Source: Oscillospiraceae bacterium
GTDB lineage: Bacteria > Bacillota > Clostridia > Oscillospirales > UBA929
Length of the DNA stretch: 6,143 nt
Direction of reading: 5' to 3'
NCBI GenBank assembly: GCA_009777435.1
Contig: WRLW01000096.1
Span: forward strand, 1-6,143
In this document: positions 5,575-6,143 of the stretch, piece by piece
Numbering within the stretch: position 1 is the first letter of the stretch
Layout of the letters: each line of letters begins with the position of its first letter
Notes under the pieces: model-generated
Told to the model about the DNA's origin: nothing
Databases searched by the model: none
Seen by the model: only the letters and a program-made list of their open reading frames with translations
Position numbers and translations under genes: made by a program

Positions 5575-6143
5575 TCACTTAGGGCCGAGGCGTTTTGAGG
5601 GACTGACGATATCGGTAATGCGCGCGCCGTAGTTGTCATCAATTACCACAACCTCTCCCTTTGCGATCAGTTTTCCATTAACCACGATGTCCACCAGCTC
5701 GCCCGCCATTTTGTCAAGCACGACGATGGTGCCGATATTGAAGTCCAGTATCTCTTTGATATGCTTTGAGCTTTTGCCCAGCTCCACCGAAACCGAAAGC
5801 GGCACGTCCATCAGTATATCGAGGTTCTCCCCGATCTCGGACGGCCCGGAGCCGTCAAACGACCCGAACTGCGCCGGCCTCACGTCAAACATGGCTTGAG
5901 GCGGCGGAGGCGCCTGAGGCGGCGGGTATCCCGGCGGGTATTGCTGCGGATATCCCGGCGGCGGATATCCCGGCGGCGGGTATCCGGGCGGCGGGTACTG
6001 CGGGAACTGCTGGGGAAACTGCTGCGGGTACGCGGGCGGATACGGGGCGTAAGCGTCCGGCGCGGGCGCGGGAGGCGCCGGCATTGGGGGCGGCGGGGCT
6101 TGCGGGGCGGGGGAATAAGCGGGGGGGGGCGGGGGCGCGGGGG
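5575..6143 (-). CDS. fliY: Flagellar motor switch protein FliY/FliN, C-terminal part (5' end beyond window)
   Basis: The frame is open to the right edge, and 188 residues are visible. The last 80 or so form a SpoA (FliN C-terminal) domain, from IGENLDILMDVPLSVSVELG through FNIGTIVVLDKMAGELVDI to GEVVVIDDNYGARITDIV. This is the part that builds the lower C-ring of the motor and contacts FliM/FliG-side partners and FliH. The motif AQFGSFD just before it is usual in FliY-type proteins. Upstream is a Pro/Gln/Tyr/Ala-rich linker of about 85 visible residues with PPPGY repeats. In Bacillota such a linker joins a CheC-like phosphatase domain to the SpoA domain, and cheY comes next, so fliY is favoured over plain fliN. 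The N-terminal domain is outside the window, so this stays an inference. The ATG at 6084 is within the linker, has no SD and is not taken as the start. Confidence 0.85.
   Translation of the reverse strand, partial: PAPPPPPAYSPAPQAPPPPMPAPPAPAPDAYAPYPPAYPQQFPQQFPQYPPPGYPPPGYPPPGYPQQYPPGYPPPQAPPPPQAMFDVRPAQFGSFDGSGPSEIGENLDILMDVPLSVSVELGKSSKHIKEILDFNIGTIVVLDKMAGELVDIVVNGKLIAKGEVVVIDDNYGARITDIVSPSKRLGPK
5948..5992 (-). repeat. Three 15-bp tandem repeats in the switch protein linker
   Basis: On the plus strand, 5948-5962 and 5963-5977 are identical copies of GGATATCCCGGCGGC, and 5978-5992 is a third copy with two changes. Further decayed 12-base relatives lie at 5924-5935 and 5936-5947, and a partial one starts at 5993. 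In the protein they encode (PPPGY)3 and the neighbouring YPPG and YPQQ units. The unit is a multiple of three, so copy number changes would keep the frame. Confidence 0.85.
6121..6143 (+). repeat. G-rich homopolymer tract (C9 on the coding strand of fliY)
   Basis: Nine G in a row (6121-6129) are followed by G5 (6131-6135) and G5 (6139-6143), separated by C and CGC. On the coding strand this is read as consecutive Pro codons of the switch protein linker. Such a run is prone to slippage and to sequencing error. Because the window ends here, its full extent is not visible. Confidence 0.75.

Noticed and set aside
5575..6084. Internal start of the switch gene at 6084 (or at 5892) making a short FliN-only product
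   Set aside because: Internal SpoA products are known in related secretion systems, but the bases upstream of both ATGs are C-rich and contain no SD, and the frame is open beyond 6084 to the window edge.

Overview
The window is one arm of a flagellar operon. All genes read on the minus strand, so the operon runs from the right edge to the left: fliY/fliN (5' end cut by the window), cheY, fliO, fliP, fliQ, fliR, flhB. These are followed by the start of a separate gene for a cobalamin-binding radical SAM protein, cut by the left edge. Coding density is very high. No gap exceeds about 83 bases, and no tRNA, rRNA, CRISPR or mobile element is visible.

The order switch protein - cheY - fliO - fliPQR - flhB is the one known from Bacillus and Clostridia fla/che operons, so the source is most likely a motile member of the Bacillota, probably a clostridial lineage. 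Base composition is clearly GC-rich (many GCC/GGC/CCG runs), yet isoleucine is often encoded by ATA, an unusual pairing. No marker gene here fixes the taxon more closely.

Region by region: 5575-6143 encodes a Pro/Gln/Tyr-rich linker and the C-terminal SpoA domain of the motor switch protein. 5171-5533 is the CheY response regulator that binds the switch. 3913-5169 is an unusually long FliO. 3061-3873, 2744-3019 and 1913-2704 are FliP, FliQ and FliR, which form the export gate of the flagellar type III secretion apparatus. 771-1883 is FlhB, the substrate-specificity switch, with its self-cleavage motif NPTH. fliO begins at GTG, and fliQ and flhB begin at TTG. Ribosome binding sites and in-frame upstream stops support the two TTG starts.

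The flagellar transcription unit probably ends just after flhB. A weak hairpin with an interrupted T-rich tail (741-768) is followed at once by a good extended -10 promoter (713-742), which would drive the radical SAM gene (1-687) on its own. In the usual layout flhA would follow flhB; here it does not. I see a largely conventional flagellar export/switch locus rather than a new system. The points most worth checking are the flhB-radical SAM junction, the 418-residue FliO, and the repeat-rich and homopolymer-rich linker of the switch protein.
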